Assembly: GCF_900110435.1 (NCBI RefSeq)
Contig: NZ_FODT01000018.1
Span: 1 to 64,000, forward strand
DNA from: Rhodopseudomonas pseudopalustris
Lineage (GTDB): Bacteria; Pseudomonadota; Alphaproteobacteria; Rhizobiales; Xanthobacteraceae
Reading direction: 5' to 3'
DNA length: 64,000 nt
Below are positions 1 to 8,168 of the stretch, one piece after another. Position numbers and translations under genes: made by a program. The notes beneath the pieces are model-generated. The model searched no databases. It worked only from the letters and a program-made list of their open reading frames with translations, and was not told the DNA's origin. Position 1 is the first letter of the stretch. The number at the start of each line of letters is the position of its first letter.

Positions 1-1
1 C

Positions 2-106
2 CTGCGCGCGCCGTTCGCGGGAACGCTCAAAGCGATCAAATGCAAGGTCGGCGACATCGTCCAGGAAGGCGTCGAACTCGCCGAGATCGAACCGGACCCG
101 GAGTGA
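2..106 (+). CDS. Biotin-dependent carboxylase subunit, C-terminal end (partial)
   Basis: Only the last 34 codons are inside the window; the gene begins to the left. The residues LRAPFAGTL, followed by KVGDIVQEGVELAEIE, match the second half of a biotinyl/lipoyl domain, the part after the biotin-carrying lysine. The stop lies 7 bp before the HMG-CoA lyase start, so the two are very likely one operon. In leucine breakdown, methylcrotonyl-CoA carboxylase and HMG-CoA lyase act in one pathway, so the alpha subunit of that enzyme is the favoured identity. Acetyl- or propionyl-CoA carboxylase carriers cannot be excluded from this fragment. Confidence 0.7.
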   Translation: MRAPFAGTLKAIKCKVGDIVQEGVELAEIEPDPE

Positions 107-113
107 CGCGGCG

Positions 114-1034
114 ATGAGCGACACCATCCGCATCGTCGAGGTCGGCCCGCGCGACGGGCTGCAGAACGAGAAGATGCCGGTCGGCGTTGCGGACCGGATC
201 GCCTTCGTCGCCGCGCTGGTCGATGCGGGGCTCTCGACGGTGGAAGTCGGCGCATTCGTGTCGCCGAAGGCGGTGCCGCAGATGGTCGGCTCCGACGAGG
301 TGCTGCGCGCGTCGCTCAAGCTCCCTGGCGAATTCCACGTGCTGGTGCCGAACGAGAAGGGCTACGAGGCGGCGCGGGCCGCCGGCGCCCAGGTGGTGGC
401 GGTGTTCGCTTCCGCGTCCGAGGGCTTCTCGCGCGCCAACATCAACTGCTCGGTCGCCGAGTCGATCGAACGCTTCAAGCCGGTGATCGCCCGCGCGCAA
501 GCCGATGGCGTCAGGGTGCGCGGCTACATCTCCTGCGTGCTCGGCTGTCCGTTCGACGGCCAGGTGCCGGTGCAGGCGGTGGTCGACGCTGCGACCACGC
601 TGTGGGATCTCGGCTGCTATGAGGTGTCGCTCGGCGACACCATCGGCGTCGGCACGCCGACCAAAGTGCGCGAGCTGCTGCGCGCCTGCGCCGAGGCGGT
701 GCCGATGGCATCGCTGGCGATGCATTTCCACGACACTTACGGTCAGGCGCTCGCCAATTTGTATGCCGGGCTGGAGGAGGGCGCGCGGGTGATCGACAGC
801 GCCGCCGGCGGGCTCGGCGGCTGCCCCTATGCGCCCGGCGCCACCGGCAATGTCGCGACCGAGGACGTGGTGTATATGCTCGAAGGCATGGGGATCAGCA
901 CCGGCGTCGACATGGACAAGCTGATCGCCGCCACCAACGGCGTCTCATCGCTGCTCGGCCGCCCGCCGGTGAGCCGCGTCGTCAATGCGCTAAACGCGAA
1001 GAATAAGCGCGTCACTGGCACAACGTCATCCTGA
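114..1034 (+). CDS. mvaB: Hydroxymethylglutaryl-CoA lyase
   Basis: 306 residues, the usual length for the bacterial enzyme, which cleaves HMG-CoA to acetoacetate and acetyl-CoA as the last step of leucine catabolism. It is an HMGL-like TIM barrel. The N-terminal VEVGPRDGLQNEK carries the catalytic Arg/Asp pair, SLGDTIGVGTP and MHFHDTYGQALAN supply the metal-binding residues, and GGLGGCPYAPGATGNVATED is the signature loop with the active-site cysteine near residue 241. The ATG start is 7 bp after the upstream carboxylase gene. The last codons (Thr-Ser-Ser-stop) fall inside a dispersed palindromic repeat, which may have replaced the original C-terminus. Confidence 0.95.
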   Translation: MSDTIRIVEVGPRDGLQNEKMPVGVADRIAFVAALVDAGLSTVEVGAFVSPKAVPQMVGSDEVLRASLKLPGEFHVLVPNEKGYEAARAAGAQVVAVFASASEGFSRANINCSVAESIERFKPVIARAQADGVRVRGYISCVLGCPFDGQVPVQAVVDAATTLWDLGCYEVSLGDTIGVGTPTKVRELLRACAEAVPMASLAMHFHDTYGQALANLYAGLEEGARVIDSAAGGLGGCPYAPGATGNVATEDVVYMLEGMGISTGVDMDKLIAATNGVSSLLGRPPVSRVVNALNAKNKRVTGTTSS

Positions 1035-1125
1035 GAGCCTGGCCGCGTAGCCGCGCGCCTCGAAGGATTTGCCACGCCGCGGCCGTCGCCCTTCGAGGCT
1101 CGCTGCGCTTGCGCCTCATGGTGAC
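1025..1125. repeat. REP-like palindromic element overlapping the mvaB stop
   Basis: Two imperfect inverted arms (1025-1066 and 1090-1125) share GTCATCCTGAG / CTCATGGTGAC outer ends and CCTCGAAGG / CCTTCGAGG inner ends. From memory, this resembles intergenic palindromes common in Bradyrhizobiaceae genomes. The left arm overlaps the mvaB stop codon at 1032-1034. It may act as an RNA hairpin at the end of the transcript. Confidence 0.65.
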
Positions 1126-1127
1126 GG

Positions 1128-1241
1128 CTAATTGCGCCTATCGCACGCTTCCCGCCCTATCACCAGATCCGGCAGCCAGGTCGCAATTCCCGGGAAGAAG
1201 CACAGCAGCAACACGGCCAACATCATCGGTGCCGCGAACAA
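1128..1241 (-). pseudogene. Remnant of a TRAP transporter large permease (DctM) C-terminus
   Basis: On the minus strand a 37-residue stretch reads LFAAPMMLAVLLLC, then FFPGIATWLPDLVIG. This closely resembles the final transmembrane helix and tail of TRAP dicarboxylate transporter DctM subunits. Upstream in the same frame the similarity stops abruptly at about 1241, and no other part of the permease or of the DctP/DctQ partners is visible. I read it as the leftover of a deleted gene. The alternative, a genuine short membrane peptide, has no good start codon or ribosome-binding site to support it. Confidence 0.5.
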
Positions 1242-1460
1242 CCCCGCACCCGGCATCGCCTGTCGTGTTCGACTGGATTTCATCGAGCCCATGTTTGAAT
1301 GCAGTGCAACGGAGCGATCAATGATGCTGCGCTGCGCCTGAACAATGCGCGAGCGATGAACAAAATATCCGGCCTTGCGTAACAAATACGTCCTTGCGTT
1401 CGTCAGAACCTATGGCGGCGTTCGCCGCTCCCGATCGACTTCAGCAGGATGACAGCAAAC

Positions 1461-1697
1461 ATGACCTTCAGCACCCGCATTGCCCTCGGCGTGTCCGCCG
1501 CCGCACTCTCGCTCAACCTCGCGCTCGCGCCCGCCGCCTTCGCCATGGACAAGGCGGACACCATGAAGAAGGACACGATGTCCAAGGACAGCATGAAGAA
1601 GGATACGATGGCGAAGGACGGCATGAAAAAGGACGACGGCATGCACAAGGACAGCATGACCAAAGACGGCATGTCGAAAGACAGCATGAAGAAGTAA
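1461..1697 (+). CDS. Pentapeptide MxKDx repeat protein, secreted
   Basis: A 78-residue protein with a clear signal peptide (MTFSTRIALG...APAAFA, cleavage expected after AFA) and a mature part made almost entirely of the five-residue unit M-x-K-D-x, about nine copies (MKKDT, MSKDS, MAKDG, MTKDG and so on). This is the pentapeptide MXKDX family found in several proteobacteria. Its role is unknown; the Met/Lys/Asp pattern suggests a disordered, possibly metal-binding periplasmic peptide (inference). The ATG at 1461 is preferred over the one at 1449 because AGGA lies 12 bp before it. A hairpin at 1730-1750 closes the unit. Confidence 0.8.
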   Translation: MTFSTRIALGVSAAALSLNLALAPAAFAMDKADTMKKDTMSKDSMKKDTMAKDGMKKDDGMHKDSMTKDGMSKDSMKK

Positions 1698-1729
1698 GCC
1701 CCGACGCCGGGCGCGCCCGTCCTCGAACG

Positions 1730-1750
1730 GACGGGCCGCTTTGGCCCGTC
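1730..1750. terminator. Stem-loop between convergent genes
   Basis: GACGGGCC-GCTTT-GGCCCGTC is a perfect 8-bp stem with a 5-nt loop between the MxKDx gene (plus) and the GrlR-like gene (minus). There is no long T-run, so it could serve as a weak terminator in both directions. Confidence 0.5.
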
Positions 1751-1760
1751 GTCCCGCGCG

Positions 1761-2111
1761 TCAGGCGTCGTCGGCGAGCCAGTGCAGCGTCGCGCGAAAG
1801 CTGACGCTGCGGCTGCCGACCAGCGATGTGCCGAACACCTCGGAGCGATCGTCGGCGAACGTGCCGCTGAATCCGGTTGAGACCTCGCGTCCGGCGAACA
1901 CCGGGCGGGTGGGGGTCTCCGCATAGGGCGTGTGCTGACGCGTCAACAGGTCACCCTTCCAGTTGCCGTCGCCGACGGTGTAGTCGCCGACCGACCAGAA
2001 ATACGGATCGCCGCCGAGCAGCTTGCCGTCGCGCAGGATGATGACCCCGTTGGCCCAGGCGCGGACCCCGTCGAGCATCCGGATGTGGATCGAATACAGC
2101 CCGTTTCTCAT
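1761..2111 (-). CDS. GrlR-family small protein
   Basis: 116 residues starting MRNGLYSIHIRMLDG. The pattern NG(L)Y-S-I, then GG-I-LRDGKLLGGD-Y-F-V-G-Y-GD-W-G, matches the lipocalin-like GrlR family. GrlR itself represses the LEE type III secretion regulator GrlA in enteropathogenic E. coli. Relatives in non-pathogens have no known role and usually stand alone, as here, with no GrlA or secretion genes in view. The start at 2111 is chosen over an in-frame Met four codons upstream because family members begin at MRNG or MKNG. The 3' end faces the MxKDx gene. Confidence 0.7.
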   Translation of the reverse strand: MRNGLYSIHIRMLDGVRAWANGVIILRDGKLLGGDPYFWSVGDYTVGDGNWKGDLLTRQHTPYAETPTRPVFAGREVSTGFSGTFADDRSEVFGTSLVGSRSVSFRATLHWLADDA

Positions 2112-2307
2112 CTGTGCGCCCAACGGTCCTGTTCCAATTTACCGCTGCGAGTGGTTCGCGTAAACGACGATTGGGAGCCTCAGTCGAGCAGGAAAGGGGC
2201 GGTTCCGGTCGCGACGGGGTTGCGGGGCATGGTTGTGATGACCGCCTGTTCTGTCTAGAACGGAGCCTCGCTCGCGACCGACGTCGACCCTTCCGAGGAC
2301 AATCCCG

Positions 2308-2772
2308 ATGCCATTCGCTTCCCGCGCCGGCGCCACGCTGGCCTTCGCACTCGTCGCGGCGCTCACCGCAACCGCGACCCTGACAACGAGTACCCCCGCA
2401 ATGTCCGAGACCGCCAAAACCGTCACCACGCCGTCCGGCCTCAAGGTCGAGGATTCACAGGTCGGCACCGGTGCGTCGCCCGCGCGCGGCCAGATCTGCG
2501 TGATGCACTACACCGGCTGGCTGTACGAGAATGGCGTCAAGGGCAAGAAGTTCGACTCGTCTGTCGATCGCAACGAGCCGTTCGAATTCCCGATCGGGAT
2601 GGGCCGCGTGATCAAGGGCTGGGACGAGGGGGTTGCGAGCATGAAGGTCGGCGGCAAGCGCACGCTGATCATTCCGGCCGAACTCGGCTATGGCGCCCGC
2701 GGCGCCGGCGGCGTGATCCCGCCGAACGCCACCCTGATCTTCGAGGTCGAACTGCTCGGCGTGAAGGGCTGA
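2308..2772 (+). CDS. FKBP-type peptidyl-prolyl cis-trans isomerase, exported
   Basis: 154 residues: a signal peptide (about residues 1-32, ending near TSTPAMS) followed by one FKBP domain (about 45-154). Hallmarks are [48 protein letters not shown] and [20 protein letters not shown], covering the rapamycin/proline-binding pocket. It should catalyse prolyl isomerisation of proteins folding in the periplasm. GAGG lies about 9 bp before the ATG, and a strong terminator follows at 2789-2824. It is monocistronic, with a short minus-strand gene converging on it. Confidence 0.93.
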   Translation: MPFASRAGATLAFALVAALTATATLTTSTPAMSETAKTVTTPSGLKVEDSQVGTGASPARGQICVMHYTGWLYENGVKGKKFDSSVDRNEPFEFPIGMGRVIKGWDEGVASMKVGGKRTLIIPAELGYGARGAGGVIPPNATLIFEVELLGVKG

Positions 2773-2788
2773 CCCCTGCGATAGCATC

Positions 2789-2824
2789 GGCAGCCGCTCG
2801 CCATGCGGGCGGCTGCCGCGTTTT
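2789..2824 (+). terminator. Rho-independent terminator after the FKBP gene
   Basis: GGCAGCCGC (2789-2797) pairs perfectly with GCGGCTGCC (2809-2817) and is followed by GCGTTTT. It sits 17 bp after the FKBP stop. Confidence 0.8.
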
Positions 2825-2829
2825 CGGCA

Positions 2830-3162
2830 TTACGGGCGGCCGCAATACACCAGGATGTTGCCGGCGCTGGTGCCGCAGGTCGCGGTGAGCACGCCTTTAT
2901 CGACCCGCAATGTATCGGCGAAGCGGGCCCGGCTGCCGCTGACGCAGATCGCGGACAGCAGCGTGTCGCCGGATTCGCACGACACCGGGCACCCGTCCGA
3001 GGCGCAGGTCGCCGAGGCCAAAGTCTTCACCGGACTGACCGGGACGGCCGCTGACTGCTCGGTCGCAACGCCGGACGAGGCTTCCTCGTGCTTTGAGCTC
3101 TTGGCGGCGAATATGATCACAGCGGCGGCAATCAGCGCCATGGCCAACGTCGGGAGTTTCAT
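2830..3162 (-). CDS. Small exported or membrane-anchored Cys-rich protein
   Basis: 110 residues. The N-terminus MKLPTLAMALIAAAVIIFAAKSS is a single hydrophobic helix, either a signal peptide or an anchor. The rest is a low-complexity linker and a C-terminal part with five to six cysteines (CASDGCPVSCESGD, AICVSG, ATCGTS, VYCGRP), so a disulfide-stabilised periplasmic domain is likely. The family is not recognised. The start at 3162 is chosen over longer in-frame options because GAGG lies 6 bp before it. It converges on the FKBP gene. Confidence 0.65.
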   Translation of the reverse strand: MKLPTLAMALIAAAVIIFAAKSSKHEEASSGVATEQSAAVPVSPVKTLASATCASDGCPVSCESGDTLLSAICVSGSRARFADTLRVDKGVLTATCGTSAGNILVYCGRP

Positions 3163-3388
3163 GGTCAACCTCATTCCTTGAAATAGCGTCACGCTAGGAA
3201 CCAGATCAGCATAGTCCTGCGCAATGGAATTGGAAGTGATTGCTACCAAAGGCGTTAAATCCCAACAAACGTGCTGCCGGATGGTACCATTGTCCGAACT
3301 GCACTTCACCTGCATCTGATCGTCCGACGCCTACGCATGGCGTTCGGCCGATTGTTCGCGTTCAAGAGATTCGTGTCCGAAGTGGCAG

Positions 3389-4192
3389 ATGAATACCCAG
3401 CCAGATACCACCGAGATTGACCCCGCCGATCACCATTTGCTCGACCGCATTGCGCATGTGACGCTGCGGGCCGGGGCGATTTTGGCGCAGAGCGGCGCCT
3501 CGGTCCGCGTCGTGCATGAGGGTGCGCGGATGATTGCAGGCGGCCTCGGCGTCGAGGTGCTGGGGATACGTTCCGGCTATGCCTCGTTCGAAATCACGCT
3601 GGCGCGCGACGAACGCACCCTCACGCGGATGATGCAGATCGGCCCGCACGGCGTGAACCATCGGCTCGACTTCGCGGTCCGCAATTTGGTGCTGCGCGCC
3701 TCGCACGGCGGCATGACTCCGGAACAGATTGAGAGCGAACTCGACAGTCTGCAGCTCGACACGCCGAGGCATCCGCCGTGGCTGGTGGCGATCGCGACCG
3801 GCGCGGCCTGCGCGGCGTTCGGCCGGCTGCTCGGCGCCGACTGGCTGTCGTTTGTGCCAATGCTGGCGGCGGCGAGCATCGGGCAGGGAATCCGGCACTG
3901 GTTGCTCGGGCATCGCACCAATGTTTTCGTTGTCGCCGCGATCGTCGGCTGCGTCGCTGCGACGCTCGGCGGCCTCGGCGCGCGTCTGGTCGGGAGCGGC
4001 ACGGTCGAACTGGCGATGATGGCGTCGATCCTGCTGCTGGTGCCGGGCGTGCCGTCGACCAATGCGCAGACCGACGTACTGGACGGCTACCCGACGATGG
4101 GCAGCGCACGGGCCGTCTGGGTGATCATGATCATGGTGTTCGCGGTCACCGGGCTGTGGCTGGCTGAATTCGTGCTGAGGATTCCCGCGTGA
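3389..4192 (+). CDS. Threonine/serine exporter family, N-terminal half (YjjP-like, DUF1212)
   Basis: 267 residues. The N-terminal soluble part (about 1-125) has the DUF1212 signature: LRAGAILAQSGASVRVVHEG, then GIRSGYASFEITL. About four transmembrane helices follow (roughly 130-265). This is the larger half of the ThrE-type exporter, which in E. coli is the two-protein YjjP/YjjB succinate exporter and in Corynebacterium a single threonine/serine exporter. The partner follows immediately with a 4-bp overlap, so they should be co-translated and form one inner-membrane complex. The exported substrate cannot be told from sequence. The ribosome-binding site is weak. Confidence 0.85.
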   Translation: MNTQPDTTEIDPADHHLLDRIAHVTLRAGAILAQSGASVRVVHEGARMIAGGLGVEVLGIRSGYASFEITLARDERTLTRMMQIGPHGVNHRLDFAVRNLVLRASHGGMTPEQIESELDSLQLDTPRHPPWLVAIATGAACAAFGRLLGADWLSFVPMLAAASIGQGIRHWLLGHRTNVFVVAAIVGCVAATLGGLGARLVGSGTVELAMMASILLLVPGVPSTNAQTDVLDGYPTMGSARAVWVIMIMVFAVTGLWLAEFVLRIPA

Positions 4193-4668
4193 TCGACGAT
4201 CTGATTTCCATGCTGCCTTATCTGGCGCATCAGGCCGCGTTCGGCGCGGTGGCCGCGGCCGGTTTCGGCGTGCTGTTCAATTTTGGTGGCCGGGCGCTGT
4301 TCTGGTGCGCGGTTGCCGGCGCGCTGGCGCTCGGCATCCGCACGCTCAGTCAGAAGACCGGCGCCAGCCTCGAGGCTGCGACCTTCCTTGCGGCGATCGG
4401 TACCTCCTGCATCGCGATCCTGTCGCGGCGCTGGCTCGGCGTCGCCTGCCACGCCATCGCGCTCGCCGGCTGCATCCCGATGGTGCCGGGTGCTTTCTTC
4501 GGTCAGGCGCTGCTCGGTTACATGGCGGTCGCGGCCGACACGTCCGGCCAGTCGGTCGCGCAACTCGTCGCGTCGGCCCAGGCCTTTATCCGCGTGATCT
4601 CGATCGTCGGCGCGATCGGCGCGGGGCTGGCGATCCCGGCCTATCTGTTGCGAAGCCGGCAGTTCTGA
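4189..4668 (+). CDS. Threonine/serine exporter family, C-terminal half (YjjB-like, DUF3815)
   Basis: 159 residues, nearly all hydrophobic, with about five predicted helices and the typical GCIPMVPGAFFGQALLGYM motif of the DUF3815/ThrE_2 domain. It starts with GTG at 4189 inside the stop of the preceding gene (GTGA overlap). It supplies the smaller membrane subunit of the split exporter. It ends 41 bp before the glycosyltransferase gene and could share its transcript, although the functions look unrelated. Confidence 0.85.
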   Translation: MIDDLISMLPYLAHQAAFGAVAAAGFGVLFNFGGRALFWCAVAGALALGIRTLSQKTGASLEAATFLAAIGTSCIAILSRRWLGVACHAIALAGCIPMVPGAFFGQALLGYMAVAADTSGQSVAQLVASAQAFIRVISIVGAIGAGLAIPAYLLRSRQF

Positions 4669-4709
4669 GAGAGGCTGTCGCGCCGGCCGCTGCCCGCGAG
4701 AGACCATCG

Positions 4710-5825
4710 ATGAAAATCGCCTTCGCCATCGTCACCTTGTTTTCCGCCGGCGGTCTGCAGCGAGACTGCATGGCGATTGCCGCGCGGCTGGCCGCGCGCG
4801 GCCATGACGTGACGATTTTCACCGAACGTCGCAAGGGCGAAATTCCGCCCGACCTCCACGTCGAACTGCTGCCCAACCGGAAGCTCAGCAATCACCGCCG
4901 CGACCTGAAATTCGCTGAGGCCGTGCTGCAGCGATGCGAGGGCCAGTTCGACCGCGTGGTCGGGTTCGGCAAGCTGCTTGGTCTGGACGTGCTGTATTGC
5001 GCCGATCCGTGTCTCGCCGCCCGCCGGGTGGGCTGGCTGTCGAAATGGAGTTCGCGCCGTCGGATTCAATTGCTGCTCGAAGCCGACAGCTTCAAGCAGG
5101 GGCAGAACACCATTTGCCTGCTGTTGAGCGACAATCAGGTGCGCGAGTTTCGCAGCGCCTGGTCGACCGAACCCGACCGTATCGAAGTTCTGCCGCCGAC
5201 CATCGATCTCGGCCGGCGGCATTCCGAGTTTCGAACCGACGGCACGCGCGAGCGGATCCGCGCCAGCCTGGGCGTCGCTCCGACGGATCAGCTCTGGCTT
5301 GCGATCGCGAACCAGCCCAACGTGAAGGGACTCGATCGCACGCTGACAGCGATGAAAGAGTTCGCAACGGTCCGGCTGGCGATCGCCGGAATCAAACAGG
5401 GCAGCAAGCAGGCGACGCAGGTGCTCGGCTGGGCGCGCAGCGTCGGCGTCGCGGATCGCGTTCAGTTTCTCGGTTTCCGCGCCGACGTTCCCGAACTGAT
5501 GGCCGCTGCCGATCTGCTGGTTCATCCGGCGCGCTACGACACCACCGGAACCGTCATCCTCGAAAGCCTGATCAACGGCCTGCCGGTGATCACCACGGCC
5601 GAGTGCGGCTACGCCCCCCACGTCGCCAAGGCCGATGCGGGGTTTGTCGTTCCGAGCCCGTTCGCGCAGGAGACGCTGACCAGGGCATTGGCGGCAGCAT
5701 CGGACACCCAGCGCGACCACTGGAGCCGGAATGGCGTCGCCTACGGTGTTGCGGAAGAGCTTTACCACGGGCTCGACAGGGCCACGGACATCATTGCTGA
5801 CCCGGAGTTTCTGTCCGTCCGCTGA
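4710..5825 (+). CDS. Glycosyltransferase family 4, WaaG-like
   Basis: 371 residues with the GT-B fold layout. The N-terminal IVTLFSAGGLQRDCMAIAARL is the acceptor-side glycine loop, and VKGLDRTLTAMKEF, QFLGFRADVPELMAAADLLVHPA and GTVILESLINGLPVITT form the nucleotide-sugar half. The usual E-x7-E motif of WaaG relatives reads D-x7-E here (DTTGTVILE), a conservative change. The best functional guess is transfer of a hexose to the inner core of lipopolysaccharide at the cytoplasmic face. A longer open frame exists upstream, but ATG 4710 starts exactly at the Rossmann strand. FkbM methyltransferase and a GT2-like gene follow. Confidence 0.85.
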   Translation: MKIAFAIVTLFSAGGLQRDCMAIAARLAARGHDVTIFTERRKGEIPPDLHVELLPNRKLSNHRRDLKFAEAVLQRCEGQFDRVVGFGKLLGLDVLYCADPCLAARRVGWLSKWSSRRRIQLLLEADSFKQGQNTICLLLSDNQVREFRSAWSTEPDRIEVLPPTIDLGRRHSEFRTDGTRERIRASLGVAPTDQLWLAIANQPNVKGLDRTLTAMKEFATVRLAIAGIKQGSKQATQVLGWARSVGVADRVQFLGFRADVPELMAAADLLVHPARYDTTGTVILESLINGLPVITTAECGYAPHVAKADAGFVVPSPFAQETLTRALAAASDTQRDHWSRNGVAYGVAEELYHGLDRATDIIADPEFLSVR

Positions 5826-5871
5826 TTTGAGATTGTTGTTCGGGAGTGCGTCTGTTCATCCTCATGACTGA

Positions 5872-6612
5872 GTGAGAGCCGCTGTGACCTCTGTGATTGA
5901 ACGGCTGACGGCGCGGTTGCGCCGAGCGTTCCGCGTACGCCGGATCTCGTTCGACGGCTTCACGCTGGTCGGTTACCGCCATGGCGTTCCGAAGAGCATG
6001 ACCCACGCATTGTTGGCCGGGGACTACGAAAATCCGGAGCGCCACGCCATCAAGGGTGTCGCGCGGCCGGGCGATCGCGTGGTCGACATCGGCGCTTGCA
6101 TGGGTGTCGTGTCGCTGACAGCCGCGCGAATCGTCGGCGCAGAGGCGGTTGTGGCGTTCGAGCCCAACCCGGCCGCGGCTATCGTGGCCGCCGAGAACTT
6201 CGCGCTCAACAATCTTCCGGTGAAGATCGAGCATGCCGCGGTCGGCGTCGCCGCCGGTTGGGCGACGCTCACCGTCGGCAGCTCAAGCTGGCTCGGCGCC
6301 GCGATCGGCGGCGGCCATGCGACCACGATCGAGGTGCCGGTGTGCGCGATCGGCGATGTCATTGCGCAATATCGCCCGACCATTCTGGTGCTCGACGCTG
6401 AAGGCATGGAAGTCGACATCCTGCCGGCCTGTCCGATGGGCGGTCTGCGAGCGGTGGTGGCTGAGTTTCACCTGTCGTCGCTCGGGCCCGACAGCGTCGA
6501 AGGGCTTCGGCGCCATCTCCGCGCAGAAGGATTTCAGCGCGACGCGCAGCTGAGTGAAGCCGGTGATCTGGTGTGCACTGAGGCCTGGACGCGCGAAGTT
6601 CGGACGACTTGA
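5872..6612 (+). CDS. FkbM family SAM-dependent methyltransferase
   Basis: 246 residues. The Rossmann core begins at RVVDIGACMGVVSLTAA (SAM-binding motif I, about residues 64-80). VVAFEPNPAAAIVAAEN is the acidic residue that holds the SAM ribose, and ILVLDAEGMEVDIL is the FkbM D-x-E-G signature. Such enzymes O-methylate sugars or natural products. Position between two glycosyltransferase-type genes suggests methylation of a surface glycan or LPS core sugar. GTG at 5872 is used; GTG at 5884 is an alternative. Acceptor unknown. Confidence 0.85.
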   Translation: MRAAVTSVIERLTARLRRAFRVRRISFDGFTLVGYRHGVPKSMTHALLAGDYENPERHAIKGVARPGDRVVDIGACMGVVSLTAARIVGAEAVVAFEPNPAAAIVAAENFALNNLPVKIEHAAVGVAAGWATLTVGSSSWLGAAIGGGHATTIEVPVCAIGDVIAQYRPTILVLDAEGMEVDILPACPMGGLRAVVAEFHLSSLGPDSVEGLRRHLRAEGFQRDAQLSEAGDLVCTEAWTREVRTT

Positions 6613-6724
6613 TCAGGGGGCTGTCCGAGTCTAGGACAGCGGTTCGTGTACGGCGCGGCTGGCCATGGCGCGCGCCATGCAATCCGCGCCGAAATGCGCA
6701 TCAGGACGAGTGGCAGGCGACACC

Positions 6725-7618
6725 ATGCCGAAGGCGCTCAGAGACTACACGTGGGCGGATTGGAAACGGCTCCGTCCGCTGGCGCACCGACTCAAGACCG
6801 CGCGCTATCAGTGGATCGACCGGCGGTATCGGAGAAAACCCGCGCTGGTCGGCGATCCCGCCGCGGTGGCGCGGGACATCGCCGGCCGCAAGGTGCTCGT
6901 CACCGTCGCCTATATGGACCCGGAGGCGATCGACCTGCAGGCGACGCTGCTGCGCCATTTCTTTCCGGATGCGCTGTATGTCGTGGTCGACAATTCGCCG
7001 GATGACGACATCGCAAGGCAGATCGCGCGCGTCGCCGCCGCGCGCAGCGTGGCCTATCTGCGCGCGCCCGAAAACCCATGGAAGAAGAGCAGCCGTTCCC
7101 ACGGCATCGCGCTGAACTGGGCCTGGCACAATGTGATCCGGCCGGGGGCGCCGGAGGCGTTCGGGCTGCTCGATCACGATCTGTTTCCGACCGCGCCGGA
7201 CGATCCATTCGCTCCGCTTGCGACGCAGGACTTCTACGGCTATGTGCGCGCCGCCGAGCCGGCCAATGGATGCTGGTATCTATGGCCCGGTTTTTCGATG
7301 CTGCGCTTTCATGCGGTACAGCACCTCGACCTTGATTTCGGGCAGGACTGGTTTCTCAATCTCGACACCGGCGGCGGAAATTGGGGACCGCTGTACAGCC
7401 GCTACGATCTCGACAGGCTGGCGCAATCTCCGTCGCGCTTCGTGCCGTATCGCGACGGGATCGGAACCTATGAGGGGCCGCTGCAATGGTGCGGTTCGTG
7501 GCTGCACGAAGTCGGCCAGATGGGCAAGCCCGATGTGATGCGCGACAAGCGCCGCGTCGTGAAGGACATCCTTTCGCCGCATCTGGAAGCGGCGAGGGGG
7601 GAGATCGTCGCAGCATGA
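6725..7618 (+). CDS. Glycosyltransferase family 2-like protein
   Basis: 297 residues from ATG 6725, which begins MPKALRDYTW; an upstream ATG at 6665 would add 20 codons of low-quality sequence. After a basic N-terminus the fold looks like a GT-A enzyme: KVLVTVAYMDPEAIDLQATL, YVVVDNSPDDD, and AFGLLDHDLFP, where LDHD is the expected DxD-type metal/nucleotide motif. A tryptophan-rich acceptor region follows (WYLWPGFSM, GPLQWCGSWLHEVGQM). No signal peptide or membrane helix is seen. Likely an additional transferase for the same glycan as the two preceding genes. The specificity is unknown. Confidence 0.65.
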   Translation: MPKALRDYTWADWKRLRPLAHRLKTARYQWIDRRYRRKPALVGDPAAVARDIAGRKVLVTVAYMDPEAIDLQATLLRHFFPDALYVVVDNSPDDDIARQIARVAAARSVAYLRAPENPWKKSSRSHGIALNWAWHNVIRPGAPEAFGLLDHDLFPTAPDDPFAPLATQDFYGYVRAAEPANGCWYLWPGFSMLRFHAVQHLDLDFGQDWFLNLDTGGGNWGPLYSRYDLDRLAQSPSRFVPYRDGIGTYEGPLQWCGSWLHEVGQMGKPDVMRDKRRVVKDILSPHLEAARGEIVAA

Positions 7619-7738
7619 CATTGACCGATGCACTCTGCTTAGCTCGCCGCCGTGCGACGGCAGAGGGTGGCCGTTGATCGCCTGCCTGAGAACGACCAAC
7701 GGCGTCGTTGTTATGGTCACAGAAGATCGACCAAGCCG

Positions 7739-7764
7739 GACGATCGCGGCGAGCCGCGATCGTC
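7739..7764. terminator. Long perfect stem-loop downstream of the DUF378 gene
   Basis: GACGATCGCGGC pairs perfectly over 12 bp with GCCGCGATCGTC around a 2-nt centre, 10 bp after the DUF378 stop (minus strand). There is no T-run, so it may stabilise mRNA 3' ends rather than terminate. Confidence 0.5.
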
Positions 7765-7774
7765 GACGTCGGAC

Positions 7775-8023
7775 TTAGTAGGTGCGCGCTTCGTGGCTCA
7801 TTGAGGTCGCCGAGATCTCGCGCGACAGGGACGTCACCTGGAAGATCGCGGAAGCTCCGACCAGAATGTAGACAATCCGCGAGGCGAGGGATGAAGTCGC
7901 GGTTTCGGCCGAGCCGTTGCCGAGGATGGCCGACACCAAGTCGAAGTCGAACAAGCCGACCAGACCCCAGTTAAGGCCGCCGACGATGATGAGCAGGAGC
8001 GTAACGATATTGATGATTCGCAT
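7775..8023 (-). CDS. DUF378 family membrane protein
   Basis: 82 residues. IVTLLLIIVGGLNWGLVGLF is the diagnostic first helix of the DUF378 (YuzA-like) family, and a second helix (RIVYILVGASAIFQV) follows a short polar loop. The role is unknown. The ribosome-binding site CGGAG lies 8 bp before the ATG. It is monocistronic on the minus strand, with a long stem-loop just after the stop. Confidence 0.85.
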   Translation of the reverse strand: MRIINIVTLLLIIVGGLNWGLVGLFDFDLVSAILGNGSAETATSSLASRIVYILVGASAIFQVTSLSREISATSMSHEARTY

Positions 8024-8168
8024 TGTGTTCTCCGGTTGGGACTACGTCGAAGAACAACCGCGTTAAAGAACCGTTCCGCTCGAGGGTAAGTATTCAGCGA
8101 CAGGCGACGTGCCGCACGGAGTATGCGCCACGTCGTATCATTTGAGATGCATGCCGCTTCGAGCGGGG

